Source of the DNA: Paenibacillus sp. FSL H7-0331 | Lineage (GTDB): Bacteria; Bacillota; Bacilli; Paenibacillales; NBRC-103111 | NCBI RefSeq assembly: GCF_001956045.1 | Contig: NZ_MRTH01000036.1 | Location: 1 to 64,000, forward strand | Length of the DNA: 64,000 nt | Direction of reading: 5' to 3' | Shown here: positions 32,864 to 42,693 of the stretch, piece by piece | Numbering within the stretch: position 1 is the first letter of the stretch | How the letters are laid out: every line of letters begins with the position of its first letter | Program-made: the position numbers and the translations under genes | Notes under the pieces: model-generated | What the model saw: the letters and a program-made list of their open reading frames with translations, nothing else | What the model was told of the DNA's origin: nothing | The model's database searches: none

Positions 32864-32900
32864 AAAAAACCGTCGAACAGACTCGGCTGTGACGGTTTTC
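32864..32900 (-). terminator. Terminator of the AraC-type regulator gene
   Basis: On the minus strand AAAACCGTC and GACGGTTTT pair around a 16-base middle, followed by TT. It lies ten bases after the regulator's stop codon. Confidence 0.8.
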
Positions 32901-32909
32901 TAGCTTGGA

Positions 32910-35213
32910 TTATATGTATGTATTCCGACTCATCTCCCGATAATGGCTCGGTGTTATACCTTCCTGCTTTTTAAAAATTCGGTTAAAATAACTATGCTGA
33001 TACCCGACCTGCACGGCAACATCGTTTATTTTCAGCTCTGTATCACGGAGCAGCTCTTTGGCCTTCCCTATTCGCAGCTCGGTCAAGTAATCAATGAAGT
33101 TTTTCCCATTTACCTGCTTGAATGATTTGCTGAGTGAGACGGCGTTCATCCCGGTATGCTCTGCACAGCTGTCCAATGAAATTTCATTCATATACTCATT
33201 TTGCAAATAGATCATTGCCGACTCAACAACCTTCTTGACCTGCACATCGGAACGAGCCTCCAGCTCCCTCACAAAAGGGTGTATGACCTTGGCATTAAAC
33301 CAATTCAACATCTTCTGCGGCTCACGGATCTGGGTCAGTTGTTCATACAGATTGGCTGATTTATACACCCGGCTCGGGTCCATACCGGAGTGACGGATGG
33401 CATGCAGGATGCTGCCGAGAAGCTGAAGCATTCCCTGCTGAATATCAATTTCCTTGGCCCTTCGTTCCAACAGCTCCTCCAGAAACAGCACAATCGTGTG
33501 CTCAGCCTCCTGCTGCTGACCTGTACGAAGCATTTGTATAATTTCACGTTCCAGTACGAACGGGTAACGCAGCTCATTCATTTCTTCACTCATTTCAAGC
33601 GTCTCCAGATCCAGCATCTGATTTTCATTTTCAAAATTGCGATAGCTCAGGGCTTGCTTGGCTTCTTCATAACGAAATGGGATCTGGGCAATCAAGGGAG
33701 TCGTTTTCCCGATAGCTATGGAAACCTGCAGCTTTAAAATATGATTGATCGTATGCATCAATTCCTCGCTAAACGCCTGCAGCTTGTCTGTAAACGGCCG
33801 ATCTGGAGGGACAATGAAAAGCACACCGATCGATAAATCGTGGAAGTTGATAGTACTGGCCTGTTCCAAACGATTCGCCGCCAGCTCTTCAATAATGTTC
33901 GCAGCAGCAAACGTAACCAGACCCTCGTCACCCAATGAAAACCTGCCCTCTAAATTTTCAAAGCCGGTCAATTGAATATGCATCACCAGAAATTGCTGAT
34001 CATCCACGATCCAGTCAAAGTTCCTCATCCGCTTCTTCAAATCTTCTTCTGAATAGGCGTACAGAAAACCTTGCACCAATTGAAGCAGGAAGCCTTCCTT
34101 CACATGAGGCAGCTGCTGCTCCAGCTTATTTTGCAGGGTAATGCTTTCTCTGCTTAAATGCAACCATTCCTTTTCGATCATTTTAAATTCATCCGTCTGT
34201 TCGTTCGCACTGCCCACAAACAGCTTGTTGGCCGCAAGCAGGCGGATCAATCGATCAATCGGAGAATAAATTTTGCGGGATGCCAGCCACGACAGGATGA
34301 ATGCCAGCAGCAGGGCGGTGCAGCTGACGGAGAGAATCAGCTTGGAAATGAATACAACCGGTTGCGTAATCGCATTAATCGGTGAAGCCGAGACATAGAT
34401 CCAATCCGAGCCAACCCGCGAAAACGTGCCATAGGATACCGTATAGGTCGTGTTTTTCCAGTCGTACAGGAAGGAACCGGTTTTGGCTCCTCCCTTCATC
34501 ACCTCGTTTCTCAGAACCTCATCAAAGCCGATTGAATTTGCTGTTCCTGCGCTGGATAGAAGCACATTTCCATCATTTTGCATAATGAAGGTTTCACCTA
34601 CGTTGTACGGTGTTAGCGTTTTCAACAGGTTGGATGCTTTCTCTTTGTCCACACGAACCAGCAGGGCGCCAAAAGGTTCAAAATTTACACCTGGCAATTT
34701 ATGAACTAACGTCAAATCGGTTGCATCCGCTTTACCCGGATCGGCTGGGAGGTCGGACCAAAAAACCAGTTTTCCTTGAGAAAGCATTTCGATATAACTA
34801 TCCATGAACGTTCTGTTCTGTATCACATCATACTCGGGATAAAAGCGAATCGGCTGCACGCCATTGAGGAATAGCTCCACCTGCTTAGCCAGCGGACTTG
34901 AGCCCTGCATAACACCCAGTGTCTTCGTCACATCACGGGCAATTTCAAACTCCGTATAGAAATTAACATCCTTCAGGCTGCTATTAAATTTGGGATCAAA
35001 TGCCCAGTGGGCAAGCGAATTTTCCAGATAGGAGAACTGGTCATCGACATTAGCGGCTCTTTGTAAGATTTGACTCTTATGCAGCTGCAGCATTTCATTC
35101 TCCAGACGGTCCCCACCCATCCAATAAATAATAAAGCCCACAATAACACCTGGAATACTAGAAATTAATAAAATCAATATGAGGCTGTTGCGAAAAAATC
35201 TCCCTTTTAACAA
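32910..35213 (-). CDS. Membrane-anchored AraC family regulator
   Basis: A 767-residue protein: membrane helix 1 near the N terminus (residues ~8-30), an extracellular ligand-sensing domain (~31-290, Cache-like: LHSAGTANSIGF-type blocks and FDPKFNSSLKD), membrane helix 2 (~295-315), then a cytoplasmic region. The end is a two-helix-turn-helix AraC domain (~665-765: ISLDSCAEHTGMNAVSLSKS, KINDVAVQVGYQHSYFNRIF, GITPSHYR). It resembles YesS-type regulators of pectin-fragment transporters. It starts at TTG 35213 behind GAGGTGAGG. It likely senses an extracellular oligosaccharide and activates the adjacent transport operon. Confidence 0.9.
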   Translation of the reverse strand: MLKGRFFRNSLILILLISSIPGVIVGFIIYWMGGDRLENEMLQLHKSQILQRAANVDDQFSYLENSLAHWAFDPKFNSSLKDVNFYTEFEIARDVTKTLGVMQGSSPLAKQVELFLNGVQPIRFYPEYDVIQNRTFMDSYIEMLSQGKLVFWSDLPADPGKADATDLTLVHKLPGVNFEPFGALLVRVDKEKASNLLKTLTPYNVGETFIMQNDGNVLLSSAGTANSIGFDEVLRNEVMKGGAKTGSFLYDWKNTTYTVSYGTFSRVGSDWIYVSASPINAITQPVVFISKLILSVSCTALLLAFILSWLASRKIYSPIDRLIRLLAANKLFVGSANEQTDEFKMIEKEWLHLSRESITLQNKLEQQLPHVKEGFLLQLVQGFLYAYSEEDLKKRMRNFDWIVDDQQFLVMHIQLTGFENLEGRFSLGDEGLVTFAAANIIEELAANRLEQASTINFHDLSIGVLFIVPPDRPFTDKLQAFSEELMHTINHILKLQVSIAIGKTTPLIAQIPFRYEEAKQALSYRNFENENQMLDLETLEMSEEMNELRYPFVLEREIIQMLRTGQQQEAEHTIVLFLEELLERRAKEIDIQQGMLQLLGSILHAIRHSGMDPSRVYKSANLYEQLTQIREPQKMLNWFNAKVIHPFVRELEARSDVQVKKVVESAMIYLQNEYMNEISLDSCAEHTGMNAVSLSKSFKQVNGKNFIDYLTELRIGKAKELLRDTELKINDVAVQVGYQHSYFNRIFKKQEGITPSHYREMSRNTYI

Positions 35214-35337
35214 ATCACCCTCACCTCTTTATGTAAGTCGTTGTACTATCATGACATAAATTGTATTTGTAACTCAAGAATTTTTTTATACAGAGGTGGT
35301 CATCCTAAAACGATACTTTGGACAATTGGGGGGAACC

Positions 35338-35637
35338 ATGATGGGTATAGAAACGAATCAAGAGGGTTTTATTGAGGAGGATCGGAATCGATATACGGAT
35401 TTCAAAACTGTCGAATCCCAAAGAAACGATCTCACCGCCGAGGAATTCCCGGAAGGACCCTATGGATCAACACATCTAACAGAATCTCTCGGCAAAAGCA
35501 GTCCATGGCGCAGAGACCAACGCCCGCCGAACCGTTTCACCTATGAAAATCGCGAGCTGCACGCAGGTCTGTCCCGTGATTATCCTGGCGATCATCCTAC
35601 ACATGATGTGGAAGATGACGGGCAAATCGAGTCTTGA
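35338..35637 (+). CDS. Small hydrophilic hypothetical protein
   Basis: A 99-residue, very polar and acidic protein rich in D, E, R, P and aromatic residues (FIEEDRNRYTDF, EEFPEGPYGSTHL, PWRRDQRPPNRFTYENREL). It looks disordered. ATG-ATG at 35338/35341 follows GGGGGG; the longer frame from 35296 lacks a ribosome site. Proteins of this type occur across Paenibacillus in my memory, but no function is known. Confidence 0.65.
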   Translation: MMGIETNQEGFIEEDRNRYTDFKTVESQRNDLTAEEFPEGPYGSTHLTESLGKSSPWRRDQRPPNRFTYENRELHAGLSRDYPGDHPTHDVEDDGQIES

Positions 35638-35666
35638 TTCCAATAGATTCAGATGATCCGAAAAAC

Positions 35667-35711
35667 AAAAACGACAGAGAGAGTGTCATGGACATTCTCT
35701 GCTGCCGTTTT
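35667..35711. terminator. Bidirectional terminator
   Basis: AAAACGACAGAGAGAGTGTC pairs with GACATTCTCTGCTGCCGTTTT. The stem is flanked by A and T runs and lies between two converging genes, the small + strand gene and ilvD. Confidence 0.8.
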
Positions 35712-35751
35712 CAGATGTTTGCTATATGCTATATATACGAGTGCTATCAAA

Positions 35752-37437
35752 TTAAATCTTCATGACGCCGCCAGTACTTGCGGAAGTAACCAGCTTCGAG
35801 TAACGGGCCAAGTAGCCTGTTTTCACTTTCAGCTCAAAGCCTTTCCAGTTGGACTTGCGACGGTGCATTTCCTCATCGGAAATTTTTAACTCAATACGGC
35901 GTTCGATCAAATCCAGCTCGATGATGTCTCCATCCTCAACGAAAGCAATCGGACCACCTTCAGCCGCTTCCGGCGAAATATGACCGATGCTGATCCCGCG
36001 GGAAGCTCCTGAGAAACGACCATCCGTGATCAAACCAACCTTCGCTCCAAGACCCATCCCAACAATTTGTGAAGTAGGTGCGAGCATTTCCGGCATTCCC
36101 GGACCACCCTTAGGGCCTTCATAACGAATGACAACTACGTGGCCTTCTTTGACTTTTCCGTTAGCGATACCAGACAAAGCTTCTTCCTGGGAATCGAAGC
36201 AAATAGCAGGACCCACATGCTTGCCGCCCACTTCTTTATCAACCGCACCTACTTTAATAATTCCGCCATCTGGAGCCAAATTACCGAACAGCACTGCCAA
36301 GCCGCCGCGCTCGGAATGAGGATTATCCAATGGATGAATAACATCCTTGTTGATGATTTCACAGCCAGCTACATTCTCACGCAGTGTTTTACCTGATACG
36401 GTAATACAGTCGCCGTTCAGAGCACCCGGTTTCTTGAGCAGTTCGTTGATGATTGCACTCACACCACCTGCGTTATGCACATCTTCGATGTGGTAGTCGG
36501 AAGCTGGAGCGATTTTGGCCAAATGTGGTACACGGTTAGCTACTTCGTTAATGCGCTCGATCGGATATTCAAAACCCGCTTCATGCGCCAAAGCCAATGT
36601 ATGAAGTACAGTGTTTGTCGAACCGCCCATTGCCATATCGAGTGCAAATGCGTTATCGATAGCTTCGATTGTTACAATATCACGAGGCTTAATGTCCAAT
36701 TTAATAATTTCCATCAACTGCTTCGCGGATTGTCTAACGAAATCTTTGCGCTCTTCTGCAACTGCCAGAATCGTACCGTTACCTGGCAGGGCCAGGCCCA
36801 AGCCTTCAGCCAGACAGTTCATTGAGTTAGCTGTAAACATACCCGAACATGAACCGCAGGTCGGACATCCGTATTGCTCAAGCTCAAGCAGACTTTGATC
36901 GTCAATTTTACCAGCTTGATGCGCTCCTACGCCTTCAAATACATTGGAAAGCGAGATCGATTTACCGTTTTTATCTTTACCGGCTTTCATCGGGCCACCG
37001 CTGACGAAAATCGTCGGGATATTCACACGCAAAGCGCCCATCATCATACCCGGTGTAATTTTATCACAGTTCGGAATACAGACCATACCGTCAAACCAGT
37101 GTGCTGCAACTACAGTTTCAAGGGAATCCGCAATAATTTCACGGCTTGGCAAGGAATAACGCATACCGATATGACCCATGGCAATCCCGTCATCTACACC
37201 GATGGTGTTGAATTCAAAAGGTACACCGCCCGCCTCGCGGATAGCTTCCTTAACGATTTTACCGAACTCCTGAAGGTGAACGTGACCTGGAACGATATCG
37301 ATATAGGAATTACATACCGCAATAAACGGCTTATCGAAATCTTCTTCTTTAACACCAGCTGCACGCAATAAGCTGCGGTGCGGTGCGCGGTCGAAGCCTT
37401 TTTTAATCATATCGCTTCTCATTTTTGGTTTGGACAT
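35752..37437 (-). CDS. ilvD: Dihydroxy-acid dehydratase
   Basis: A 561-residue enzyme of valine, leucine and isoleucine synthesis that dehydrates 2,3-dihydroxy acids. Iron-sulfur cysteines are in [30 protein letters not shown] and [18 protein letters not shown]. The substrate motif [15 protein letters not shown] is near the C terminus. Length matches the short IlvD class. ATG at 37437 has AGGAGG 11 bases ahead. No T-box leader was recognised upstream; it stands apart from other ilv genes in this window. Confidence 0.97.
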   Translation of the reverse strand: MSKPKMRSDMIKKGFDRAPHRSLLRAAGVKEEDFDKPFIAVCNSYIDIVPGHVHLQEFGKIVKEAIREAGGVPFEFNTIGVDDGIAMGHIGMRYSLPSREIIADSLETVVAAHWFDGMVCIPNCDKITPGMMMGALRVNIPTIFVSGGPMKAGKDKNGKSISLSNVFEGVGAHQAGKIDDQSLLELEQYGCPTCGSCSGMFTANSMNCLAEGLGLALPGNGTILAVAEERKDFVRQSAKQLMEIIKLDIKPRDIVTIEAIDNAFALDMAMGGSTNTVLHTLALAHEAGFEYPIERINEVANRVPHLAKIAPASDYHIEDVHNAGGVSAIINELLKKPGALNGDCITVSGKTLRENVAGCEIINKDVIHPLDNPHSERGGLAVLFGNLAPDGGIIKVGAVDKEVGGKHVGPAICFDSQEEALSGIANGKVKEGHVVVIRYEGPKGGPGMPEMLAPTSQIVGMGLGAKVGLITDGRFSGASRGISIGHISPEAAEGGPIAFVEDGDIIELDLIERRIELKISDEEMHRRKSNWKGFELKVKTGYLARYSKLVTSASTGGVMKI

Positions 37438-37551
37438 TGGATGTGAAACCTCCTAGTATATAATCAGGTGCGAATTTTTTAGCATTCTATAAATTCTATC
37501 ATGTTTGGCGGCAAATGAAAACGATATGTGCCAAAATCCCCTAATGATCTT

Positions 37552-37580
37552 TTGCCCGTATCTGCTTCTTCATGTATAAT
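37552..37580 (+). promoter_or_regulatory. Sigma-A type promoter
   Basis: TTGCCC (37552-37557), a 17-base spacer and a perfect TATAAT (37575-37580), 44 bases before the ATG of the DUF3055 gene. Confidence 0.75.
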
Positions 37581-37623
37581 CGATTGTACAATGGCAGTTA
37601 CAAGAACGGAGTGACCTGCAATA

Positions 37624-37920
37624 ATGGCAGAATTTGATTTATTATACGATTCTCAAGAGGATACACGTACACGCTTTGTTTGTTTTGTTGGTGATCTTTC
37701 CATGCACCGTTTTGACCTGGCGATCACATCAACTAACCGCTTTTATGGAAAAAAGCTGATTACCGATCTGCAATCAGGACGTACCGCTGTCATCGGACCT
37801 GACGATCTGGAGGAGGAAGGCTATCTGGAGCATGTATATAAACTGACAGAGGAAGAAGCGGCCGAACTGGCTAACTTCCTGTCGATGGTCGTAGGCACGA
37901 TCAACTTCACGGATCTCTAG
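37624..37920 (+). CDS. DUF3055 family protein
   Basis: A 98-residue protein with strands and two helices (RFVCFVGDLSMHRFDLAITS, KKLITDLQSGRTAVIGPDDL, LTEEEAAELANFLSMVVG). It matches the small DUF3055 family common in Bacillales as I remember it. ATG at 37624 is preceded by a GGAGTGA site. It has its own promoter and terminator. Function unknown. Confidence 0.8.
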   Translation: MAEFDLLYDSQEDTRTRFVCFVGDLSMHRFDLAITSTNRFYGKKLITDLQSGRTAVIGPDDLEEEGYLEHVYKLTEEEAAELANFLSMVVGTINFTDL

Positions 37921-37938
37921 AAATCAAGTAAACGTTGC

Positions 37939-37964
37939 AAAAAGAGCCCTCCGAGGGCTCTTTT
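37939..37964 (+). terminator. Terminator of the DUF3055 gene
   Basis: AAAAAGAGCCC-TCCGA-GGGCTCTTTT, a compact perfect stem that can also serve the converging cupin gene. Confidence 0.9.
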
Positions 37965-37983
37965 ATGATCTTTCTATGATGAT

Positions 37984-38301
37984 TTAGCGTTTTACCAGAT
38001 CTTCACGCACCGGCGTAAACGTATCGAGCAGAATACTCGGCTCAATCGCTTTGGCGCCATGCTTGGCGTTGCTCGGGATGTAGATCGTTTCACCTTGCCC
38101 AATGACATGCTTTTGTCCATCAATAGTGAACTCCAGCTTGCCCTTGATACAGTAAGAAAATTGCTCATGCGGATGGCTGTGCTCGTAGCCCTCGGCATTT
38201 TCCTCGAAATGAACTTCCATCATCATGATCGTTTGGCCCGGCTCAAAAATCTTTCTTTTGACTCCAGGCTCCGCATTTTCCCATACTCCAATATTGCTCA
38301 T
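37984..38301 (-). CDS. Cupin domain protein
   Basis: A 105-residue single-cupin protein. Metal ligands are expected in EGYEHSHPHEQFSYCIKGKL (cupin motif 1: two His, one Glu) and in YIPSNAKHGAKA (motif 2). Role unknown; such proteins include isomerases and sensor-like proteins. ATG at 38301 follows AGGAGG, which is preceded by the first of three tandem 40-bp repeats. Confidence 0.85.
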   Translation of the reverse strand: MSNIGVWENAEPGVKRKIFEPGQTIMMMEVHFEENAEGYEHSHPHEQFSYCIKGKLEFTIDGQKHVIGQGETIYIPSNAKHGAKAIEPSILLDTFTPVREDLVKR

Positions 38302-38314
38302 TGTGAACCTCCTA

Positions 38315-38427
38315 AAAGTTTTCGTAGAAAACTATCTTCGTAAGCATTAACTTCAGAGTTTTCAAAGAAAACTGATTTCGTAAGCGCTAACTTTAGAGTT
38401 TTCGAAGAAAATAAAGTTTCGTAAGCG
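38315..38427 (-). repeat. Three tandem ~40-bp palindrome-containing repeats
   Basis: Units start at 38316, 38357 and 38397. Each begins AGTTTTCNNAGAAAA and ends TTCGTAAGCNNTAACTT, so each has an inner TTTTC/GAAAA palindrome. The first unit lies directly before the ribosome site of the cupin gene. Related single copies occur at 31498-31521 and 62242-62273. Confidence 0.85.
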
Positions 38428-38577
38428 TGTCCATATGCCATCATACTCGTCCTTATCGTAACATACCTGGGTGGTGAATGTGCTGGATTTTTTTATATTC
38501 ACTTGTAAAAATTCCATATCATTCATCCGTTCAGCTTGACTTAACGGTTGGACTGTTATGAACATAGTAAAGTTTGT

Positions 38578-39384
38578 TTATTTGCCAGACGCCATCAAGG
38601 TTGCTTCAATCTTCATACGCTGCTCCATACGCTCTTCTTCCCCCATCCGCGGACAGGAATAACAATAGCCATGGCCTGTATCTGTTAAATAGGCAAGACA
38701 GCATGAGGCCTTGATCCGCATCGTTTCTCCCGGGATCCGTGGATTATCGATATGACGAAACTGGATGTCAAACGGATTTTTTTTCCTGCCGAATATTTCT
38801 GCAGCTAGCCCGTATCGGAGAAATGTAAAATCCTCCTCGATTGTATGTCGCAGCTGATCAGTTTCGGCCTCTTTCTGCCAGGCATCATAAGCGTAATGAA
38901 GACGCGTAGCGAGCTGACCCCAGAGCTGACCAACATTAATTCCAACAGCAGCCGAAATCGACGCCATCAGCGGAGCTACTTCATTCGTATAAAAGGAGCT
39001 CAGCACCCGCTTCCTCCAATCATTTCTATCCGTACAAGGAACAGACAAGCTGTTGGAATCATGGAGATGAAACGCCCAGCGCGGCCGATTATTGACCAGA
39101 TGCACCTGCCCGCTCAGATTATGCAGTGACATGTTATATGCAGCATCATGATGGGAGATCGTATACTGAAGCGCCGCACAGACCCAGGCGAACCATAACG
39201 AAAAATAAGTGGACGCAACCTCCGGCTTCATCGCTTTTAGCACAGGTCCGTATTGTGCAATTAACCGCTCGGCATTGCCTTTATCCAGTAAATCAGCAAG
39301 CTCAAGCCGAAAAAGAGCTTCAGGCACCTCTGTTTTCACAAAATACATATGCTTTTCCAAATAATCAAAATCGATCTTCCCCAT
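38578..39384 (-). CDS. FhuF-like ferric siderophore reductase
   Basis: A 268-residue protein ending with the cysteine cluster ASCCLAY...GYCYSCPRMGEEER, the 2Fe-2S ligand set (CC-x10-12-CxxC) of the FhuF/IucA-IucC C-terminal family. It probably reduces ferric siderophores in the cytoplasm to free iron. ATG at 39384 is preferred over 39399 because GGGGTG lies eight bases ahead. A clear Fur box is 34-54 bases upstream, in keeping with iron control. Confidence 0.85.
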   Translation of the reverse strand: MGKIDFDYLEKHMYFVKTEVPEALFRLELADLLDKGNAERLIAQYGPVLKAMKPEVASTYFSLWFAWVCAALQYTISHHDAAYNMSLHNLSGQVHLVNNRPRWAFHLHDSNSLSVPCTDRNDWRKRVLSSFYTNEVAPLMASISAAVGINVGQLWGQLATRLHYAYDAWQKEAETDQLRHTIEEDFTFLRYGLAAEIFGRKKNPFDIQFRHIDNPRIPGETMRIKASCCLAYLTDTGHGYCYSCPRMGEEERMEQRMKIEATLMASGK

Positions 39385-39417
39385 TATCAAGCACCCCATT
39401 CAAATAAAGCGTTGAAT

Positions 39418-39438
39418 AAATGATAATAGTTCTCATTT
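39418..39438 (-). promoter_or_regulatory. Fur box
   Basis: AAATGATAATAGTTCTCATTT matches the GATAATGATAATCATTATC consensus at most positions and is nearly palindromic. It lies upstream of the ferric-reductase-like gene and overlaps the last bases of the AraC gene. Confidence 0.8.
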
Positions 39439-40423
39439 ATGTTGTCAATCTTCGATGTTGATCCCTATATTTCATCGGAGTCGATCCCAGCTTTCTTTTG
39501 AACACATAATGCAAATAATTGGCGCTTGAAAACCCGTTCTGAAATGCAATCTGATCAATGGTTTGGTCGCTTAGGCTCAGCTCATTGCAAATATGTGTAA
39601 GTCGTACGTGCTCGATATATTCGCTGAACGTACCTCCCGTATGGTCACGAAAAATCCGCTGCAGCTGGCGCGGGCTAATCTGCACACGTTCCGCCACAAC
39701 CTCCAGTGTCAGCGGCTCCATATAATTATCCTTGATAAACTGTACAGCCAGCTTATAGCGGTATTGCTTCATATTACGTGATGGAATATCGGATTGAGGA
39801 CCAGAAGCATAAGCACGCGTAGTACGCAAAAGAATCTGAATAATCGACTGCTTGATTACGGTGAACAGCCCAGGCTGATTCTCGTACCACGCCCGATAGG
39901 CGTTCAGAAAACATTCCATGGCCCGATATTGATCGAGCACCGGTTTCGCAGGCAGGAGCTTGAGCTGTTGGATGCAGGCCTCGGCTTCGGCAATTTCCGA
40001 ACGGCGTCCCCAATCGCAGGACGGTTCACTTTCAGAGCCTACTTCTCTTGGGGCTTCATCATGGTCCAGCTTGACAATATCGATATGCAGGCACAGCTCA
40101 TCCATCGCTTCAAGAGCATCCGCCTCCTGGTAATGCACCAGATTGGGACCGGTCAGATAGAGCATGCCTTCCTGCAGCGAATAAGGAACCTCTCCGAGAA
40201 TGACCTTGCCTTTGCCCCGGGGAATGTAGTGGAATTCAAATTCGGAATGCTTATGGAAGGATACTATTTTGCCTGGACTAAAGGTCGTATGATGAAATCT
40301 CAGCATACGAATTCCATAATGGCCCCAGCGGAACTCTACATCCAGGCGATCCAGTGCATGTCCCTGCTCCAGCATAAGCTCGTAAGGGTATGGCTTGGGG
40401 GTCGATCTTCCATGTATCTCCAA
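39437..40423 (-). CDS. AraC family regulator with N-terminal cupin
   Basis: About 328 residues. An N-terminal cupin sensor (FHKHSEFEFHYIPRGKGKV, YSLQEGMLYLTGPNLVHY) would bind a sugar-like ligand. The C-terminal AraC domain has two helix-turn-helices (LEVVAERVQISPRQLQRIFR and IDQIAFQNGFSSANYLHYVF). The TTG at 40423 is the likely start because AGGAGG lies eight bases before it; the frame is open to a GTG at 40498 that has no ribosome site. It follows two sugar-type oxidoreductase genes in the same direction and probably controls them. Confidence 0.85.
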   Translation of the reverse strand: MEIHGRSTPKPYPYELMLEQGHALDRLDVEFRWGHYGIRMLRFHHTTFSPGKIVSFHKHSEFEFHYIPRGKGKVILGEVPYSLQEGMLYLTGPNLVHYQEADALEAMDELCLHIDIVKLDHDEAPREVGSESEPSCDWGRRSEIAEAEACIQQLKLLPAKPVLDQYRAMECFLNAYRAWYENQPGLFTVIKQSIIQILLRTTRAYASGPQSDIPSRNMKQYRYKLAVQFIKDNYMEPLTLEVVAERVQISPRQLQRIFRDHTGGTFSEYIEHVRLTHICNELSLSDQTIDQIAFQNGFSSANYLHYVFKRKLGSTPMKYRDQHRRLTT

Positions 40424-40563
40424 ACTACTTACCTCCTCATTTCCTTCCATCTGAGCAACCATAAATGGGAAAAGGCCGCGCGACTCTGGCTGATTCACCA
40501 GTTACGCACAAGCCTTTCTTTTTGTAATATACCAAGGTTTCTTTACCGCATCTATGTGTCTGA

Positions 40564-41583
40564 TTACTCAGCCAAATCACTCAGCTTGAATGCAGCCCCC
40601 GATTGGGAAGATCGATTCGAAGCCTCCATCAAACGTGTCAGGTCCAGAGCAAGCTGAATATTTTCATCAGCTGTTGTTCCATTTTGTATATGGCTGACCC
40701 ATTGGGCGAATGCTATAGGACTGCTTTCTGGAAGCTCGGTTTGAACCTGCCACTCCTTCACATACGGTCCTTGCTTCGTACTGCGAACCAGCAACTTGTT
40801 ATCGTGTGTGGAATACAGCAGACTTCCCTCAGTACCATGTACTTCGATGACAAAAGGCGAGAACGCATTAACGAAGCCCGCTTCAACGACGGCTAAGGCA
40901 CCATTCGCGTAACGCAGTACGGAAACCGCATTATCCTCAACTTCCTTGCCGGTTACATAACCATAATTGGCGCTGATGCTCTCGGGAAGTCCAAGAAACA
41001 AACGAGCCAAATACATCGGATGGCAGCCCAAATCGATCATGGCCCCACCGCCGCACTGCTCCCGATTAAAGAAGCGTTCAGGAAGCCAACCGTTCGCTGC
41101 CCGCTCCGAAGGTATGGCTCCATTATGAGAAAGTCGGGTACGAACCAACGTCACATCACCAAGCAGCCCCTGGCTTAAAATATCCTGTACAGCACGTGTA
41201 TAGTACTCGTTCAAGCGCGGCAGCGACACTGTCAGCTTAACATCCGCTTCCTCGATAGCTGCGAGAATCTCATTGCACTCATGAAGCGTTGTAGCAACGA
41301 CTTTTTCTGTGAAAATATGTTTGCCTGCTTTGGCTGCCGCAATGATAACATCGCGATGCACGTTCGTAGGCGTTACCACTACAACGCCCTGAATGTCCGG
41401 CTGTGCCAGCAATTCATCCAAATTTTCATAAAATTTGAAGCCGCGTTCTGCCGCTTCCTTACGTCCACGTTCAGCATCTTCGTCCCACAATGCGACAACC
41501 TGCGTATCGGGATGCTCGGTAGCATCACGTGTATAATCTTTGGCATGAACATGCCAGAAGCTTAATATAGCAACGTTGATCAA
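40564..41583 (-). CDS. Gfo/Idh/MocA family oxidoreductase
   Basis: A 339-residue NAD(P)-dependent oxidoreductase. The N-terminal Rossmann segment is NVAILSFWHVHAKDYTRDA, followed by GVVVVTPTNVHRDVIIAAAK, KHIFTEKVVAT (the EK(P) motif, here with V instead of P), and GGGAMIDLGCHPMYLARL. The GxGxxG of the Rossmann turn is not evident, which is unusual. Substrate is probably an inositol- or sugar-type compound. It starts at TTG 41583 behind GGAGGAAG. It is followed by the AraC regulator. Confidence 0.88.
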   Translation of the reverse strand: MINVAILSFWHVHAKDYTRDATEHPDTQVVALWDEDAERGRKEAAERGFKFYENLDELLAQPDIQGVVVVTPTNVHRDVIIAAAKAGKHIFTEKVVATTLHECNEILAAIEEADVKLTVSLPRLNEYYTRAVQDILSQGLLGDVTLVRTRLSHNGAIPSERAANGWLPERFFNREQCGGGAMIDLGCHPMYLARLFLGLPESISANYGYVTGKEVEDNAVSVLRYANGALAVVEAGFVNAFSPFVIEVHGTEGSLLYSTHDNKLLVRSTKQGPYVKEWQVQTELPESSPIAFAQWVSHIQNGTTADENIQLALDLTRLMEASNRSSQSGAAFKLSDLAE

Positions 41584-41610
41584 GACTGCTTCCTCCTCTA
41601 GCTTGTTTTA

Positions 41611-42693
41611 TTATTCGAAGTAAATGGCTTTGCCGGTTTTTGCGGATTCATAAATAGCTTCCAAAATTTCCGAAACGACGCATGCTTGCTCAGGCGTTAC
41701 AATCGGCTGCGTATCATTGATGACCGCATCAATCCATAGACGAAGCTCGGTATCCTGCATGCTTTCTTGCTTGCCGTCATAGAAATCCACGCCTTTTGTG
41801 CCCAGCTCGATTTGATTCTTATACAAGCGGCTATGCTTTTCGCCATTCAGACGCAAGCCGTCTTCCATATCTGCTCCGCCTTCAGTACCGCTCAAGGTAC
41901 ATTTGGCTTCCTTCACATCCAGCGTATTCAATGCCCAGCTGGATTCGAGAATGATCGTAGCGCCATTTTTCATCGTGATCATACCAAAGGCCGAATCTTC
42001 AACCGTGAATTTTTTCGGATCCCATGATCCCCATGCATTGGCAGCGTTCTCTTTTTGCGACAATTTGTGAAAAGTAGTACCGAGAACAGCCTTCGGCTCA
42101 TAATTGTCCATCACCCAAAGTGTCAAATCCAGAGCATGTGTACCAATATCAATCAGCGGACCTCCGCCTTGCTTTTCCTCATCAAGAAACACACCCCATG
42201 TAGGTACAGCGCGACGACGAATCGCATGGGCCTTGGCAAAATAAATATCGCCCAAATCACCATTCGAAGCAACCTGCTTCAAATACAAACTGTCCGGACG
42301 GAAACGATTATTGTAGCCAACTGTCAGCTTCTTGCCTGTACGTTTGGCAACCTCCACCATACGACGAGCGTCAGCTGCCGTCTTAGCCATCGGCTTTTCA
42401 CACATAACATGCTTGCCTGACTCCAAGGCTGCGATGGAAATTTCAGCATGCGAATCATTCGGTGTACACACATGGATTACATCAATCGAACCGTCTTTTA
42501 ATAGCTCGGTATAGTCTTCATAAACCTTAGCTCCTGCGACACCATATTGTTTAGCCGCTTCATGGGCTTTCTCCACAACAATGTCACAAAAAGCGACAAG
42601 CTCAACTGTTCCCAGCTTGGACAAGCTTGGTAGATGCTTACCGTTGGCAATGCCTCCACAACCGATTATTCCTACTTTTACTACATTCGACAC
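41611..42693 (-). CDS. Gfo/Idh/MocA family oxidoreductase
   Basis: A 360-residue member of the same family, with a standard dinucleotide motif (VGIIGCGGIANGKHLPSL), HVCTPNDSHAEISIAALESG, the catalytic EKPMAKTAADARR, and GGPLIDIGTHALDLTLW. It starts at GTG 42693 behind AGGAGG. Only 27 bases separate it from the second oxidoreductase, so the two are cotranscribed and may act in successive steps of one sugar-derivative pathway. Confidence 0.93.
   Translation of the reverse strand: MSNVVKVGIIGCGGIANGKHLPSLSKLGTVELVAFCDIVVEKAHEAAKQYGVAGAKVYEDYTELLKDGSIDVIHVCTPNDSHAEISIAALESGKHVMCEKPMAKTAADARRMVEVAKRTGKKLTVGYNNRFRPDSLYLKQVASNGDLGDIYFAKAHAIRRRAVPTWGVFLDEEKQGGGPLIDIGTHALDLTLWVMDNYEPKAVLGTTFHKLSQKENAANAWGSWDPKKFTVEDSAFGMITMKNGATIILESSWALNTLDVKEAKCTLSGTEGGADMEDGLRLNGEKHSRLYKNQIELGTKGVDFYDGKQESMQDTELRLWIDAVINDTQPIVTPEQACVVSEILEAIYESAKTGKAIYFE

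Noticed and set aside
37438..37551. T-box leader for ilvD
   Set aside because: No T-box sequence or antiterminator/terminator pair is seen in the short upstream region.
39794..40657. 287-codon plus-strand frame
   Set aside because: Antisense to the AraC regulator and the end of the oxidoreductase gene, both well supported.
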